In this document: piece by piece, positions 1-8,408 of the stretch
Numbering within the stretch: position 1 is the stretch's first letter
Layout of the letters: each line of letters begins with the position of its first letter
Source of the DNA: Caldifarciminota bacterium UBA5631
GTDB taxonomy: Bacteria; Hydrothermota; Hydrothermia; UBA1063
DNA length: 64,000 nucleotides
Reading direction: 5' to 3'
NCBI GenBank assembly: GCA_002421425.1
Contig: DIJZ01000025.1
Span: 29,465 to 93,464 of the forward strand
The notes under the pieces: model-generated
What the model was told of the DNA's origin: nothing
The model's input: the letters and a program-made list of their open reading frames with translations, nothing else
Database searches by the model: none
Position numbers and translations under genes: made by a program

Positions 1-1
1 T

Positions 2-1303
2 ACCCTTAACTGCGGTAGTTCCTCCGTGAAGTATCAGGTTTATGACTGGGGGAGAAAAAGGCCTTTATGTAAAGGAATTGTGGAAAGGGTTACAGTAGGT
101 AATTCCTTCATTTTGCATGAGGTGCCAGGAAGAGACCCGGTGAAGATTGACCATGAGTGCCCGGACCATAAGGTTGCAATTGAACTTGTGATAAAGACTA
201 TTTCTGACCCCGATTTCGGGGTTCTCAACAATATTAAAGAAATTAATGCCGTTTCCCACAGAGTAGTTCACGGTGGAGAGAAATTCACAAGATCTGTATT
301 GATCGATGATAAAGTTGTGAAGACCTTTAAAGAGCTCTCTTCTCTTGCTCCTCTTCATAATCCTGCAAATGTTATGGGAATTGAGGCTGCCAGAAAGCTT
401 ATGCCTGAAATCCCTCACATTGCAGTGATGGATACTGCATTTCTTCAAACTATGCCTAAACATACTTTCCTGTATGCAGTTCCTTATGAGTGGTATGAAA
501 GGTATGGAGTCCGCAAGTATGGCTTTCACGGGACGTCCCATCTTTATGTTTCCAGGAGGGCTGCTGCTCTTCTAAAGAGAAAACCCGAAGAGGTAAACCT
601 TATTACCCTTCACATAGGAAATGGTGCCTCTGCAACTGCTATTAAAAATGGGAAAGCCTACGACCATTCTATGGGTTTCACCCCCCTTCAGGGCCTGATA
701 ATGGGAACAAGATCTGGGGACATTGATGCTGCAATCATACCTTATGTAATGGAAAAGACAGGCATGAGCCTTCAAGACATTATGGACGTATTAAATAAGA
801 AAAGTGGAATTCTCGGAATAACTGGAAAGTATACGGATCGCAGGGATGTGGAGATGGCTGCTGAAACAGGGGATCCGCGGGCAAAACTTGCCATCGAAAT
901 GGAAGCCTACAGGATAAAATTTTACATTGGTGCTTATATGGCTGCCCTTGGAAGGGTTGACGCAATAGTGTTTACTGCAGGTGTGGGTGAAATGGGCTGG
1001 GAAATCAGGGAAAAAGCCCTGGAAGGTCTTGAGGAACTTGGTATAATTCTTGATAAACAAAGGAATAGGGAAGCAATGTCGCGCAATCATGAGTTTGTCA
1101 TTTCTTCTGACGCCTCTAAGGTTACGGTTCTTGTAATTCCCACTGATGAGGAGCTGGTTCTTGTGGAAGATGCGGTGGCAATAATTGAGGGAAGATATGA
1201 TATTCCTGAGAAATTCACATATTCTTTTGAATCCCCTGATTACGTAAATGAGGTAAGGGAAGAGGCTTATAGAAAGCAACTGGAAAAAAGAAGAAAGAAT
1301 TGA
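2..1303 (+). CDS. ackA: Acetate kinase, 5'-truncated by the window edge
   Basis: Acetate kinase makes acetyl phosphate from acetate and ATP, or ATP in the reverse, fermentative direction. The reading frame is already open at the first bases and reads TLNCGSSSVKYQVYDW, the family's N-terminal phosphate-binding segment, so the real start lies just left of the window; the GTG at 26 is internal. Family motifs follow in order: HRVVHGGEKF, DTAFLQTMP, YGFHGTSH, the LHIGNGASA...GTRSGDID block and FTAGVGE. The C-terminus carries a charged tail (EEAYRKQLEKRRKN) that looks longer than usual for the family. No phosphotransacetylase gene is in view. The stop codon overlaps the next gene's TTG start by 4 nt, suggesting translational coupling. 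Confidence 0.96.
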   Translation, partial: TLNCGSSSVKYQVYDWGRKRPLCKGIVERVTVGNSFILHEVPGRDPVKIDHECPDHKVAIELVIKTISDPDFGVLNNIKEINAVSHRVVHGGEKFTRSVLIDDKVVKTFKELSSLAPLHNPANVMGIEAARKLMPEIPHIAVMDTAFLQTMPKHTFLYAVPYEWYERYGVRKYGFHGTSHLYVSRRAAALLKRKPEEVNLITLHIGNGASATAIKNGKAYDHSMGFTPLQGLIMGTRSGDIDAAIIPYVMEKTGMSLQDIMDVLNKKSGILGITGKYTDRRDVEMAAETGDPRAKLAIEMEAYRIKFYIGAYMAALGRVDAIVFTAGVGEMGWEIREKALEGLEELGIILDKQRNREAMSRNHEFVISSDASKVTVLVIPTDEELVLVEDAVAIIEGRYDIPEKFTYSFESPDYVNEVREEAYRKQLEKRRKN

Positions 1304-1932
1304 ATTTCTTCCTTGTTTTTCTAACTGCAGAGCTTTTGAACTTCAGTGTTTATTTTGGAAATATCAGGGTTGGGAGTTGCTACCTAAAACTGGATTCTGT
1401 GAGGTTTTCGGGTGATTCCATAGCATCCCGAGCAACTCTAGTGACTCGCACTGAGGGATTATTTTCCAAAATATTTCCAGTTTATGACTCAATTTCGTCA
1501 ACATTCCATTCCGAAGAGTTTTATACAATTCAGTACGAAAGATTTATCAGCGAAGGTAGTTACAGGGCACAGAGTAAAGCTATCTACGCAGGAGATACAG
1601 TGTTTTACAGTGATGGCACGAAGATTCCGATTGGCAAAAAGACTCTTGATCCCCTTTCAATCATCTATTTTCTCAGAAGCAAAGGCACAATAGATTCACT
1701 TATCTACATTGATTATCACGTAGATAAGAAAAGCGCTCGGGTTGCCCTGAAGACAGAGAAGCTAAGGGTTAGGGATAAAGACCTCGTAAAGGTGTATGTT
1801 GACCTTCGAGACCCCAATGTCTCCAAGACCCCAGGCGAAACGACATATATTTTTGAATCCGGTGGGAAAAAAAGGCCACTGGAGCTGCATTTCAAAAGCA
1901 GTTTTGGAATTCTAAAAGCTCGTCTGCAATAG
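1300..1932 (+). CDS. DUF3108-like exported protein
   Basis: A 210-residue protein of unknown function. It opens with a hydrophobic stretch (MNFFLVFLTAELLNFSVYFG) that may be a short signal sequence, then a beta-rich body: FGNIRVGSC near residue 20, SEGSYRAQSKA, DPLSIIYFLRSK and a C-terminal block ending HFKSSFGILKARL. This order (an early G-x-I-x-V-G strand, a D-x-L-S-x-x-Y-F-L-R motif, a C-terminal strand with poly-Lys/Arg) resembles DUF3108 periplasmic proteins; the match is by eye. The start is TTG, overlapping the ackA stop, with only a purine-rich AGAAAGAA upstream. Its last 21 nt overlap the 3' end of the opposing btuF-like gene. Confidence 0.7.
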   Translation: MNFFLVFLTAELLNFSVYFGNIRVGSCYLKLDSVRFSGDSIASRATLVTRTEGLFSKIFPVYDSISSTFHSEEFYTIQYERFISEGSYRAQSKAIYAGDTVFYSDGTKIPIGKKTLDPLSIIYFLRSKGTIDSLIYIDYHVDKKSARVALKTEKLRVRDKDLVKVYVDLRDPNVSKTPGETTYIFESGGKKRPLELHFKSSFGILKARLQ

Positions 1933-2682
1933 ACGATTAAGCTTCACTATTGCACCGAAGATTCTCGGCCCCGGCCTCGTGTAAAGGTCCGGGTCAAGGG
2001 TGTAAATTCTGTTTCTTTTGATCGCATTTACAGATTTCCATCCAAATCTTTTCTCAACCTTTTTTCTGTTTGCTCCAGGATAAATCAGAAATATGAAGTC
2101 AGGATTCCTTTTTATTATCTCTTCCTGGACGGGTACAAAGTATGGCTGTTCCTTGTCTGAAAATATGTTTGAGGCCCCTGCAAAGCTGAATACTTCGGTA
2201 ATAAAGCTGGGACCACCTGGAGTGTAAAGTGGGTTCTCAGAGAGTTCAATATACGCTGAAGGCCTTTTATTTAGAGGTCTTACCTCAGACAGCAGGTTCT
2301 TAAGGGAGTCTGTCACTATCTTTCCTCTTTTCGTCTGGCCTGTGAGCCCAGCCAGAGAGTCTATCATGTTAAGTATTTCCTCCAAACTTTCAGGATTGAA
2401 GGTGATGCAGGGAATTCCAATCTTTTCCAGGTTCCTTGAGACTTGTTTCTGCATAGGGAGGGTAATAATTACAAAATCTGGTTTAATTTTCAGGATTTTT
2501 TCATAGTCAGGGTTCAAAAGGTCTCCAACCCTTGCTTTTTCTCTGGTTTCTTCTGGATAATTGCAATAGTGTGAAATTGCCAGCAGGCTATCCTGAGCGC
2601 CCAGTAAGTAAAAAGTTTCGGTAACGCTTGGAACCAGCGAAATAAATTTGAAAGAAATCAGAAAATGTATAAAGATATTCAT
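1912..2682 (-). CDS. BtuF-like ABC transporter substrate-binding protein
   Basis: A helical-backbone metal-receptor protein of the cobalamin/haem/siderophore import class, expected to bind ligand outside the inner membrane and deliver it to a BtuCD-type transporter. The N-terminal lobe has ISLVPSVTETFYLLGAQ and the HYCNYPEE motif, followed by DYEKILKIKPDFVII, then a long bridging helix and a C-terminal lobe with PLYTPGGPSFI. This order matches BtuF and related proteins. The N-terminus is odd: only about 12 residues precede the mature-like sequence, with neither a normal signal peptide nor a lipobox. The gene starts 10 nt after the tRNA-Leu 3' end and probably shares its transcript. The permease and ATPase candidates lie far away at 39.4-41.1 kb. 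Its 3' end overlaps the DUF3108-like gene by 21 nt. Confidence 0.85.
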   Translation of the reverse strand: MNIFIHFLISFKFISLVPSVTETFYLLGAQDSLLAISHYCNYPEETREKARVGDLLNPDYEKILKIKPDFVIITLPMQKQVSRNLEKIGIPCITFNPESLEEILNMIDSLAGLTGQTKRGKIVTDSLKNLLSEVRPLNKRPSAYIELSENPLYTPGGPSFITEVFSFAGASNIFSDKEQPYFVPVQEEIIKRNPDFIFLIYPGANRKKVEKRFGWKSVNAIKRNRIYTLDPDLYTRPGPRIFGAIVKLNRLLQTSF

Positions 2683-2692
2683 CTCAATTTTC

Positions 2693-2773
2693 TGCGGGAG
2701 GCGGGACTTGAACCCGCACGGGATAACCCACCAGATCCTAAATCTGGCGCGTCTGCCGTTCCGCCACCCCCGC
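2693..2773 (-). tRNA. tRNA-Leu (anticodon UAG)
   Basis: On the minus strand the 81 nt fold as a class II tRNA. A 7-bp acceptor stem GCGGGGG/CTCCCGC with one G-U pair is followed by the D arm, an anticodon stem CCAGA/TCTGG around the loop TTTAGGA (anticodon TAG), a variable arm and the T arm GCGGG-TTCAAGT-CCCGC. The discriminator is A, as expected for leucine. CCA is not encoded. It lies 34 nt downstream of tRNA-Ala and 10 nt upstream of the btuF-like start. Confidence 0.97.
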
Positions 2774-2807
2774 CTCTAGACTTAGTAGGTAGTAAGACTT
2801 ATGAATC

Positions 2808-2880
2808 TGGAGCCGGTGGGATTTGAACCCACGGCCTTCAGACTGCCAGCCTGATGCTCTCCCAGCTGAGCTACGGCCCC
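2808..2880 (-). tRNA. tRNA-Ala (anticodon GGC)
   Basis: On the minus strand the 73 nt form a complete cloverleaf. The acceptor stem GGGGCCG/CGGCTCC contains the G3-U70 pair that marks alanine tRNAs. The anticodon stem TCAGG/TCTGA encloses the loop CTGGCAG (anticodon GGC), and the T arm is GTGGG-TTCAAAT-CCCAC. CCA is not encoded. Its 5' end is only 12 nt from the stop codon of the small lipoprotein gene, so both probably lie on one primary transcript. Confidence 0.97.
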
Positions 2881-2892
2881 AGATATGATTTG

Positions 2893-3048
2893 CTACATTG
2901 TTGCAGAAGTATCTGTTACTGTACTCTCAGCAGGCTGTACCTGAGTTGTGTCAGGCGCAGGTTCCGTTGTCTGCTGAGGCTGCTGAGCCTTTTTGCATGC
3001 CACGGTCAGCATCGCTACAAGCGTTAGTGCGAGTGCTAGCTTTTTCAT
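2893..3048 (-). CDS. Small lipoprotein
   Basis: A 51-residue predicted lipoprotein of unknown role. The chosen ATG begins MKKLALALTLVAMLTVACKK: two lysines, a hydrophobic core and the lipobox L-T-V-A-C, with lipid attachment expected on Cys18. The two Lys after Cys contain no Asp at +2, so export to the outer membrane by Lol is plausible. The mature part is a short Pro/Gln/Thr/Glu-rich tail (QQPQQTTEPAPDTTQVQPAE), probably disordered. GGAGG lies 8 nt before this ATG, which decides the start over a longer upstream frame. It is the first gene behind a strong promoter at 3077-3105 and is followed by two tRNAs. Confidence 0.78.
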   Translation of the reverse strand: MKKLALALTLVAMLTVACKKAQQPQQTTEPAPDTTQVQPAESTVTDTSATM

Positions 3049-3076
3049 TAGAAACTCCTCCTTTGAGAGTGAAAAA

Positions 3077-3105
3077 ATTATATTATCACCGCCATGAATA
3101 GTCAA
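3077..3105 (-). promoter_or_regulatory. Strong sigma70-like promoter of the lipoprotein/tRNA unit
   Basis: On the minus strand TTGACT (3105-3100) is followed by a 17-bp spacer and a perfect TATAAT (3082-3077). This is the best consensus promoter I found in the window. It points at the small lipoprotein, tRNA-Ala, tRNA-Leu and the btuF-like gene, matching the need for strong tRNA transcription. Confidence 0.8.
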
Positions 3106-3163
3106 ACGCGTTTTACGGCGTGCTAAGGATTTTCACGGGTGATATTATACTGCCAGTAAATAT

Positions 3164-4534
3164 TCAGAATGTCGTTTCTTTGTGTTCTGCAATGATCTTG
3201 ATTGCATTCCGGAAATTTTTGAAATCCAGCGAGACTATAAGGACTAAAATAATCACCGACGGCAGGAAGTTTCTCGACGATGTAAAGATAATAGCCTGAA
3301 TGCCAATTACTGCTATTTTTACGAATTCATAGAGATATTCTGTGGGATGAAGTACCTTATAGTTGTAGATGTGAAACAACGCTGTGGATGTTGTTGCGAT
3401 AACAAAGGATAGAACAGTTCCTTGTAGTCCGAGAGGTTTAGTCAGGAGGAAGAAGGAAATCACAAAACAGGCAACCCATACTACATCCTTAAAGAAAAAT
3501 AATCTCATATTGCCCGTGGCCCGTGCAAGCATTGCATCAGCAGAATACAATGTGGAAAGGAGTAACGTGAAGGAGAGTACCATAAGGTAAGGATAGGAAG
3601 GAAGATATGCAGGGGTGGAAATTAGGCGAATAATTTCTTTTCCTGCAAATTCAAAAAGCAGGAACCAAAAAAAGGCAAGATAAAAATAGAGAAGTCTGAA
3701 AGCTCTAAATTTCTTTGCAAACTCAATACTCAGAACCTGATCGGTCCTTTTGAAACTGATAAGTGGGGCTGTGAGCTGAAGGGGCACTTCCATGGTTTGT
3801 CTTGCGCCCATATCCAGTTTTCTTCCAATCTGAAAGAGGGAAAGCTGTGAATAAGGAAGGAACATTGGTATCAGCATCGAGTCCAGATAATGAAAGAATG
3901 GCGCCAGGAGTTGATTGAGAAGGGCATACTTCCAGTAGTCTTTGATCTCCGAAAGAGTCTCACGCCATCTGCGGGTGCTTACAGGAAATAGAGAAAACAA
4001 TATTAAAAGGAAGGCCATATTCGTTGCCAGATTTATAATTCCAAGAGTTTTCAAGGTAAGAAAAGGGCGAGAGAATAAGACCAGGCATACTATAACGAAA
4101 ATCCTTGCGAAGGAAGTGAGAGAATATTCGAAGATTTTCAGGTTCGAGATTAGAGCGGTCTGATAGAGGGTTATCGTATTCAAGATATAGAAGGCCAGGA
4201 AAATAGAAGTCGACGGTATTCCTTTTGTTAGCAGTAGTAGAATTGAGATGAAAATTCCAGCAGTAATGTGTATCAGCGCTGGGACATGTATTAATGCAGA
4301 AGCATTTTCTATTCTGTCGTCCCGAATATACATAGGAACGAACCGTTGAATAGTAAGTGGAAATCCAAGAAGAAGTAATCCTCCAAAAAACAGCCCTGCA
4401 TTGCTGGCAAAAAAGTACAGTCCAAGGGTCTCCTGAGGCATATAGATTGCGAGGATTTTAATCAGCGCAAAACCTGCCAGGAAATTGAGTACGAAGGCGA
4501 GGTAAAAGGTAATCATATTCTTTATATATTTCAT
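3164..4534 (-). CDS. Polysaccharide flippase (MOP/Wzx-type)
   Basis: A 456-residue integral membrane protein with about twelve to fourteen hydrophobic segments along its whole length and few charged loops, the pattern of the MOP superfamily of oligosaccharide-lipid flippases (Wzx, MurJ, MATE). The N-terminus KYIKNMITFYLAFVLNFLAG, with polar residues before the first helix, and the PMYIRDD and LDSMLIPMFLPYSQL loops are typical of Wzx-like proteins. It is the last gene of the lysS operon, and its start overlaps the glycosyltransferase stop by 4 nt (ATGA). It probably moves a lipid-linked glycan assembled by the upstream glycosyltransferase. The substrate cannot be told from sequence. Confidence 0.82.
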   Translation of the reverse strand: MKYIKNMITFYLAFVLNFLAGFALIKILAIYMPQETLGLYFFASNAGLFFGGLLLLGFPLTIQRFVPMYIRDDRIENASALIHVPALIHITAGIFISILLLLTKGIPSTSIFLAFYILNTITLYQTALISNLKIFEYSLTSFARIFVIVCLVLFSRPFLTLKTLGIINLATNMAFLLILFSLFPVSTRRWRETLSEIKDYWKYALLNQLLAPFFHYLDSMLIPMFLPYSQLSLFQIGRKLDMGARQTMEVPLQLTAPLISFKRTDQVLSIEFAKKFRAFRLLYFYLAFFWFLLFEFAGKEIIRLISTPAYLPSYPYLMVLSFTLLLSTLYSADAMLARATGNMRLFFFKDVVWVACFVISFFLLTKPLGLQGTVLSFVIATTSTALFHIYNYKVLHPTEYLYEFVKIAVIGIQAIIFTSSRNFLPSVIILVLIVSLDFKNFRNAIKIIAEHKETTF

Positions 4535-5688
4535 TTTGTCAGCTCTTCCAGTTTATCAATCTCCTTTTCAATTCTATCCTCCCAGGAGGGCAGGCTGGCA
4601 GAAGTCTCCCTTGCTCCCTTTGAGAGTTTTTCAAGGATATCTTCTTTCTCAGCAATGTGGAGAATTTTACTGGCAAAGTGCTCCACTTCAAAGGGTTTAA
4701 CAAGAAAACCATTTATTTCGTCTTTTATTAGCTTTGAAGTTTCCTGAGTATTGAATACAATTACAGGGATCCCGTATGAAAGGGCTTCTACGACCGGCAG
4801 AGTCAGATTTGAATATCTATTGGTGGAAAGGAGTAAATTGATTCGGGAATACTCTTCTAATGTGGCAATATGTGTAAGAAAACCAAGGTACACAACATTT
4901 TGAGGATACTTCTTTTTCAGCTTTTCAACACATGATCTGAGGGGCCCATCGCCAGCGATTCGGAAAATGATATTAGAATTCTCAGCAAGAACCCTGTCGG
5001 CAATCCTGCAAAAGAGGTCGGTCCCTTTTAGTTTGTCAAATCTGGAGAAATATCCACAGGAAAATCTTGGGGCTCTGGGTTCTTTTATGAGTTCTACAAT
5101 AGGTGGTTTTGGATTAGGCAAAGCGATTATATTACTTTCGCTGACTCCGTACCTTTTTGCCACCTCATAGGTGCCTGTCCCATCGTCAACGCAGAAGTAT
5201 CTGTCTGCCCTGTACTTAAAAATCAAATGTTCTTTGAAATACTGGAACCTCCGAAGGGGATTGAAATTTCCCTCACCGAAGAATATGGTCCCCATAGTCT
5301 TTACTGCATAGCGTATGCTCATCCTTCTGGCTAATCTTAGTAACTCACGGTGTCCAAACCCTGCAATGTTGTATATTACTTCAATATTTTCTTTTTCTGC
5401 TATTTTTCCAACCAGTTTTCTCAGGTAGTTACCGTATAAGCGGTGCATGAAAGGAGCAGTAAAGTAATTGAGCTGACGCGGCTGAATCCATGGAAACTTT
5501 CTTACAGGGTAAATCTTCAGGCGTACTCTCATAGATTCAGGGATCTCCTCTACGCTCCCCTGACACACCAGGCAAACTGTGTGGTTTCTTCGAAGAAGTT
5601 CTTTGATGAGGTACGCATTTTCTGGGGTACCCTTGCAGCTTTCGAGATCGATATCATCACACCATGGTGAGACAATTAAGATTCTCAT
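4531..5688 (-). CDS. Glycosyltransferase family 4
   Basis: A 385-residue GT-B glycosyltransferase that transfers a nucleotide-activated sugar. The N-terminal half opens with MRILIVSPW and has the long polar substrate-binding domain. The C-terminal half carries the nucleotide-sugar region: SCGYFSRFDKLKGTDLF, IFRIAGDGPLRS, NVVYLGFLT and LPVVEALSYGIPVIVF, whose Glu is the family's conserved E-x7-E type residue. No membrane span is evident, so it probably works at the inner face of the cytoplasmic membrane. Start and stop both overlap the neighbours by 4 nt, placing it in a tightly coupled envelope operon between a FemAB-like gene and a flippase. Donor and acceptor are unknown. Confidence 0.88.
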   Translation of the reverse strand: MRILIVSPWCDDIDLESCKGTPENAYLIKELLRRNHTVCLVCQGSVEEIPESMRVRLKIYPVRKFPWIQPRQLNYFTAPFMHRLYGNYLRKLVGKIAEKENIEVIYNIAGFGHRELLRLARRMSIRYAVKTMGTIFFGEGNFNPLRRFQYFKEHLIFKYRADRYFCVDDGTGTYEVAKRYGVSESNIIALPNPKPPIVELIKEPRAPRFSCGYFSRFDKLKGTDLFCRIADRVLAENSNIIFRIAGDGPLRSCVEKLKKKYPQNVVYLGFLTHIATLEEYSRINLLLSTNRYSNLTLPVVEALSYGIPVIVFNTQETSKLIKDEINGFLVKPFEVEHFASKILHIAEKEDILEKLSKGARETSASLPSWEDRIEKEIDKLEELTK

Positions 5689-6542
5689 AGATAATAAATG
5701 AAGACCTCTCGTCGGCTTCCACCCCAGGAAAGTTTGTACTTTAGAAGGTCAGGATCGGGGGAAGTCCCCAGGTTGTAGAACTTGAACTGATTTTCAATCC
5801 CAAAAGTAATTGTGTTCCACTGCACAAAATCTCCTGCATGCAGGTTAAGAGATTCGACAGTATTGAGGCCATGCCAGAAATAAAGGGTTTCGCCATCAAG
5901 ATTCAATACAACAGCAGCGGCAATATCGTATTCTTTTCCTGCAAAGAAGAAGAAAACATCCTTGAGCTCTGACATTCTTTTGAAAATCTTTTCACTGTGG
6001 AAGCGAAATTCCTTGCGTTCCTCCTTTACAGTTCTATAGAGCCTCAGGTACCTTCTTGCCGCTTCGCGGCCTTTTAGAATCTTTATGTAAAAGTTTTCCT
6101 TGAATGCTTTGTTAAGGTTTCTTCTGCGGTTCTCGTGAAGGTTCTTTTCGGCGGTTTCAATATCATAAAGGTTAAGAATTACGGTGTTCTCAGTTATTTG
6201 ATTAATCTGATTAACCCTGGATGAGTGAAATCTCAAAGGTTTATCTCGATAAAGGAATAGATGCCGCAATTTTAGCATTCTTATGGCTGATTCAAAGAGG
6301 CTAATGCAGGATGCTTCGTCTCCGAGAGGACCTCCATAACTTCCCCAGGGTCCACTGTACCCTGTTGCCTTTAGAAGGTTTATCTGTAACGGCATAACTC
6401 CTGAGGCCGCTTTCATGAGAACATTCAAATTCCAGGGATTTTTTACTGCATTGTACCATTCGAACTTAAAAAACAAATTCTTAGTAAGTTTTTCTATTTC
6501 GGAATTCCATCTTGTCTTTTTAAGGATCAGTTCAGATTTCAT
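5685..6542 (-). CDS. FemAB/GNAT-type acyltransferase-like protein
   Basis: A 285-residue protein resembling the FemAB-like double-GNAT fold, whose known members attach amino acids or acyl groups to peptidoglycan precursors or cell-surface sugars. Visible signs are the FKFEWYNAVKNP opening, SGPWGSYGGPL near residue 68, a basic helix NLHENRRRNLNKAFKENF near 134 and the C-terminal block LYFWHGLNTVES...LHAGDFVQWNTI...FYNLGTSPDPDLLKYK, close to the family's G-x-D...K-x-x-W ending. The match is by pattern, and the acyl donor is unknown. It sits between lolD and a glycosyltransferase with ATGA overlaps on both sides, consistent with envelope glycan or lipid decoration. Confidence 0.7.
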   Translation of the reverse strand: MKSELILKKTRWNSEIEKLTKNLFFKFEWYNAVKNPWNLNVLMKAASGVMPLQINLLKATGYSGPWGSYGGPLGDEASCISLFESAIRMLKLRHLFLYRDKPLRFHSSRVNQINQITENTVILNLYDIETAEKNLHENRRRNLNKAFKENFYIKILKGREAARRYLRLYRTVKEERKEFRFHSEKIFKRMSELKDVFFFFAGKEYDIAAAVVLNLDGETLYFWHGLNTVESLNLHAGDFVQWNTITFGIENQFKFYNLGTSPDPDLLKYKLSWGGSRREVFIYYL

Positions 6543-7219
6543 CCCGGGTACAACTTTCCCTCGAAGAGTGTATAATGCTTTTCAAAATAGGGGATAAGAT
6601 TGAGGTTGTGGGAAACCATTATTACAGTGATGCCAAGCTCAATATTCAGTTTCTTAAGTATCTCCATCACCTGAAGAGTGTTTTCCCGATCAAGGTTTCC
6701 TGTTGGTTCATCCAGCAGCAGAAGGTCGGGAGCTCCCGCCACGGCCCTTGCTATGGCAACCCTCTGTTGCTCTCCACCAGAAATTTCAGATGGCCGCTTA
6801 TAGAAAAGTTTTTCGACCCCAAGGCGAGAAAGGGTTTCCAGGGCCATCATTCTTGCTTTTCTGGGGTGTTCTCCCCGAATTATTAAAGGAAGCGCCACGT
6901 TATCCTGTATTGAAAAGTCTGGAAGCAAATGATGAAATTGAAAGACAAACCCAACATGTTTTGCTCTCAGGTCGGAGAGTTCAGCGTCGGACTTTTTCTC
7001 AATTTTCTGTCCCCTGAGAAATGTTGCACCATCCTCTGGAAGGTCGAGGAGACCGGCTATGTGAAGGAGTGTGCTCTTCCCGCTTCCCGAGGGGCCTGTG
7101 ATAATGATACGATCACCTCGTAGTACTTCCAGATTCGTTCCCGTGAGTACGTGAATTGTTTCAACGGAAGTAGAATAGGATTTGTGAATATTTTCGAGAA
7201 CAAGGATTGGTTCACTCAT
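6539..7219 (-). CDS. lolD: LolD-like ABC transporter ATPase
   Basis: A 226-residue ATPase of the LolD/MacB class that powers release of lipoproteins from the inner membrane toward the outer membrane. Walker A is GPSGSGKST, the Q-loop is VFQFHHLLPDFS, the signature is SGGEQQRVAIARA, Walker B is LLLLDEPTGNLD and the switch His lies in MVSHN. The FQFHHLLP sequence and overall size are characteristic of LolD. It overlaps the permease gene by 8 nt, so the pair is almost certainly one transporter. Only one LolC/E-type permease is present beside it, so the complex may be homodimeric, as in organisms with a single LolF-like permease. Confidence 0.9.
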   Translation of the reverse strand: MSEPILVLENIHKSYSTSVETIHVLTGTNLEVLRGDRIIITGPSGSGKSTLLHIAGLLDLPEDGATFLRGQKIEKKSDAELSDLRAKHVGFVFQFHHLLPDFSIQDNVALPLIIRGEHPRKARMMALETLSRLGVEKLFYKRPSEISGGEQQRVAIARAVAGAPDLLLLDEPTGNLDRENTLQVMEILKKLNIELGITVIMVSHNLNLIPYFEKHYTLFEGKLYPG

Positions 7220-8408
7220 AGCGAATTGCCTCCACCGGTTCCATCTTGCTTGCTCGCAGAGCAGGTATCAGTGACGCAAGGAAAGATATTACAAGAGTAA
7301 GAATTACTATGTACAGGACATCCTGACCTCTAACTACTATTGGGACTCTGTCGATAAAATAAACATCGGGTGGGAGTCTGAATATACCAAACTTGTTAGA
7401 CAAAAATGCAAGTGTAAGACCGGTGAAAAGTCCACTGGCAAGGCCTATCAGGGATAGCAAGAGGCCAAGACTCACGAAGGTATTTCGAATATCCCTTCTG
7501 GTAAATCCCATTGCCCTCAGGACCCCGATCTCACGGGTTTTCTGTGTTACCAAAAGCATTAAAACGGCGATGATCCCAAAAGAAGCAACTATTATGGTGA
7601 GGGCGAGGATTAAATACATTCCAAGTTTTTCAAGTTTCAGAGCCTGGAAGACCGTGCGATTTAGTTCCATCCAGTTCGTGGTAGTGAAGGGATAACTGAA
7701 TACTTTCCTGAGCTCGGATTGAACGCGCTGGGCAGAAAAGGGGTCACTCAGGAAAATTTCATACCCTGCTATGCTATCCCCAAGGGACAGAAGTTCCTGC
7801 AGCGTATTCTGGGATGCAAAGGCGAAGGATGTATTGTAATCATAAAGTCCTGCATCAAAAACTCCTCCCACTTCCATATCCAGGGAATTCATCACCAACC
7901 CGAATGGAGTCCTTTTCACCTTCGTTGGAGAATAGACTTTTACGGTGTCTCCAGGCATAGCATCGATGGAGGCGGCTATGTTTAGGCCAAGGTATATTTT
8001 GCCTCCCGCGAAAGATGAATCTCCACTCACAATTTTCAAACCCTTTGGGAGCTCTTCAACGCCTTTAAGGACAACCCCCTCAGAATTTTCCCCTTTCACA
8101 AGAACCGTCTTTGTCACAACGAAGGAATTGCAAGATTCCACACCTTTTATTTTTAAGATTCTTTCTCTATACGTTGGGTCCTGTTTGAAGGGCTCAAAGA
8201 AGAATTTGTGAAACATAATGTGGGGGGTCATTCCCATAATTCTATTTCGCAGTTCTTGCTGGAATCCGGTCATTATTCCGATAACCAAGATCAGAGCTGT
8301 GACACCAATAAAGACGCCTGTCACAGAAAAAATTGATAGAAATGAAAGCAGCCCTTTACGAGAAGCTTTAAGATAGTTTCTGAGTACGAAAATACTGTGA
8401 AGTCTCAT
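7212..8408 (-). CDS. LolC/LolE-family permease
   Basis: A 398-residue FtsX-type permease. An N-terminal membrane helix (FLSIFSVTGVFIGVTALILV) is followed by ITGFQQEL-like and MTPHI motifs of the LolC/E family, then a large periplasmic domain of about 200 residues and three C-terminal helices. The cytoplasmic coupling sequence TRDIRNTF appears as TRREIG-like KTREIGVLRAMGFTRRDI. The C-terminus LRASKMEPVEAIRYE is a standard FtsX ending. Its ATG begins immediately after the lysS TAA with no gap, and its end overlaps lolD by 8 nt. It should extract lipoproteins from the inner membrane; the window encodes several lipobox proteins that could be cargo. Confidence 0.9.
   Translation of the reverse strand: MRLHSIFVLRNYLKASRKGLLSFLSIFSVTGVFIGVTALILVIGIMTGFQQELRNRIMGMTPHIMFHKFFFEPFKQDPTYRERILKIKGVESCNSFVVTKTVLVKGENSEGVVLKGVEELPKGLKIVSGDSSFAGGKIYLGLNIAASIDAMPGDTVKVYSPTKVKRTPFGLVMNSLDMEVGGVFDAGLYDYNTSFAFASQNTLQELLSLGDSIAGYEIFLSDPFSAQRVQSELRKVFSYPFTTTNWMELNRTVFQALKLEKLGMYLILALTIIVASFGIIAVLMLLVTQKTREIGVLRAMGFTRRDIRNTFVSLGLLLSLIGLASGLFTGLTLAFLSNKFGIFRLPPDVYFIDRVPIVVRGQDVLYIVILTLVISFLASLIPALRASKMEPVEAIRYE

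Noticed and set aside
791..1279. 162-codon antisense frame in ackA
   Set aside because: Shadow of acetate kinase; no start signal or domain.
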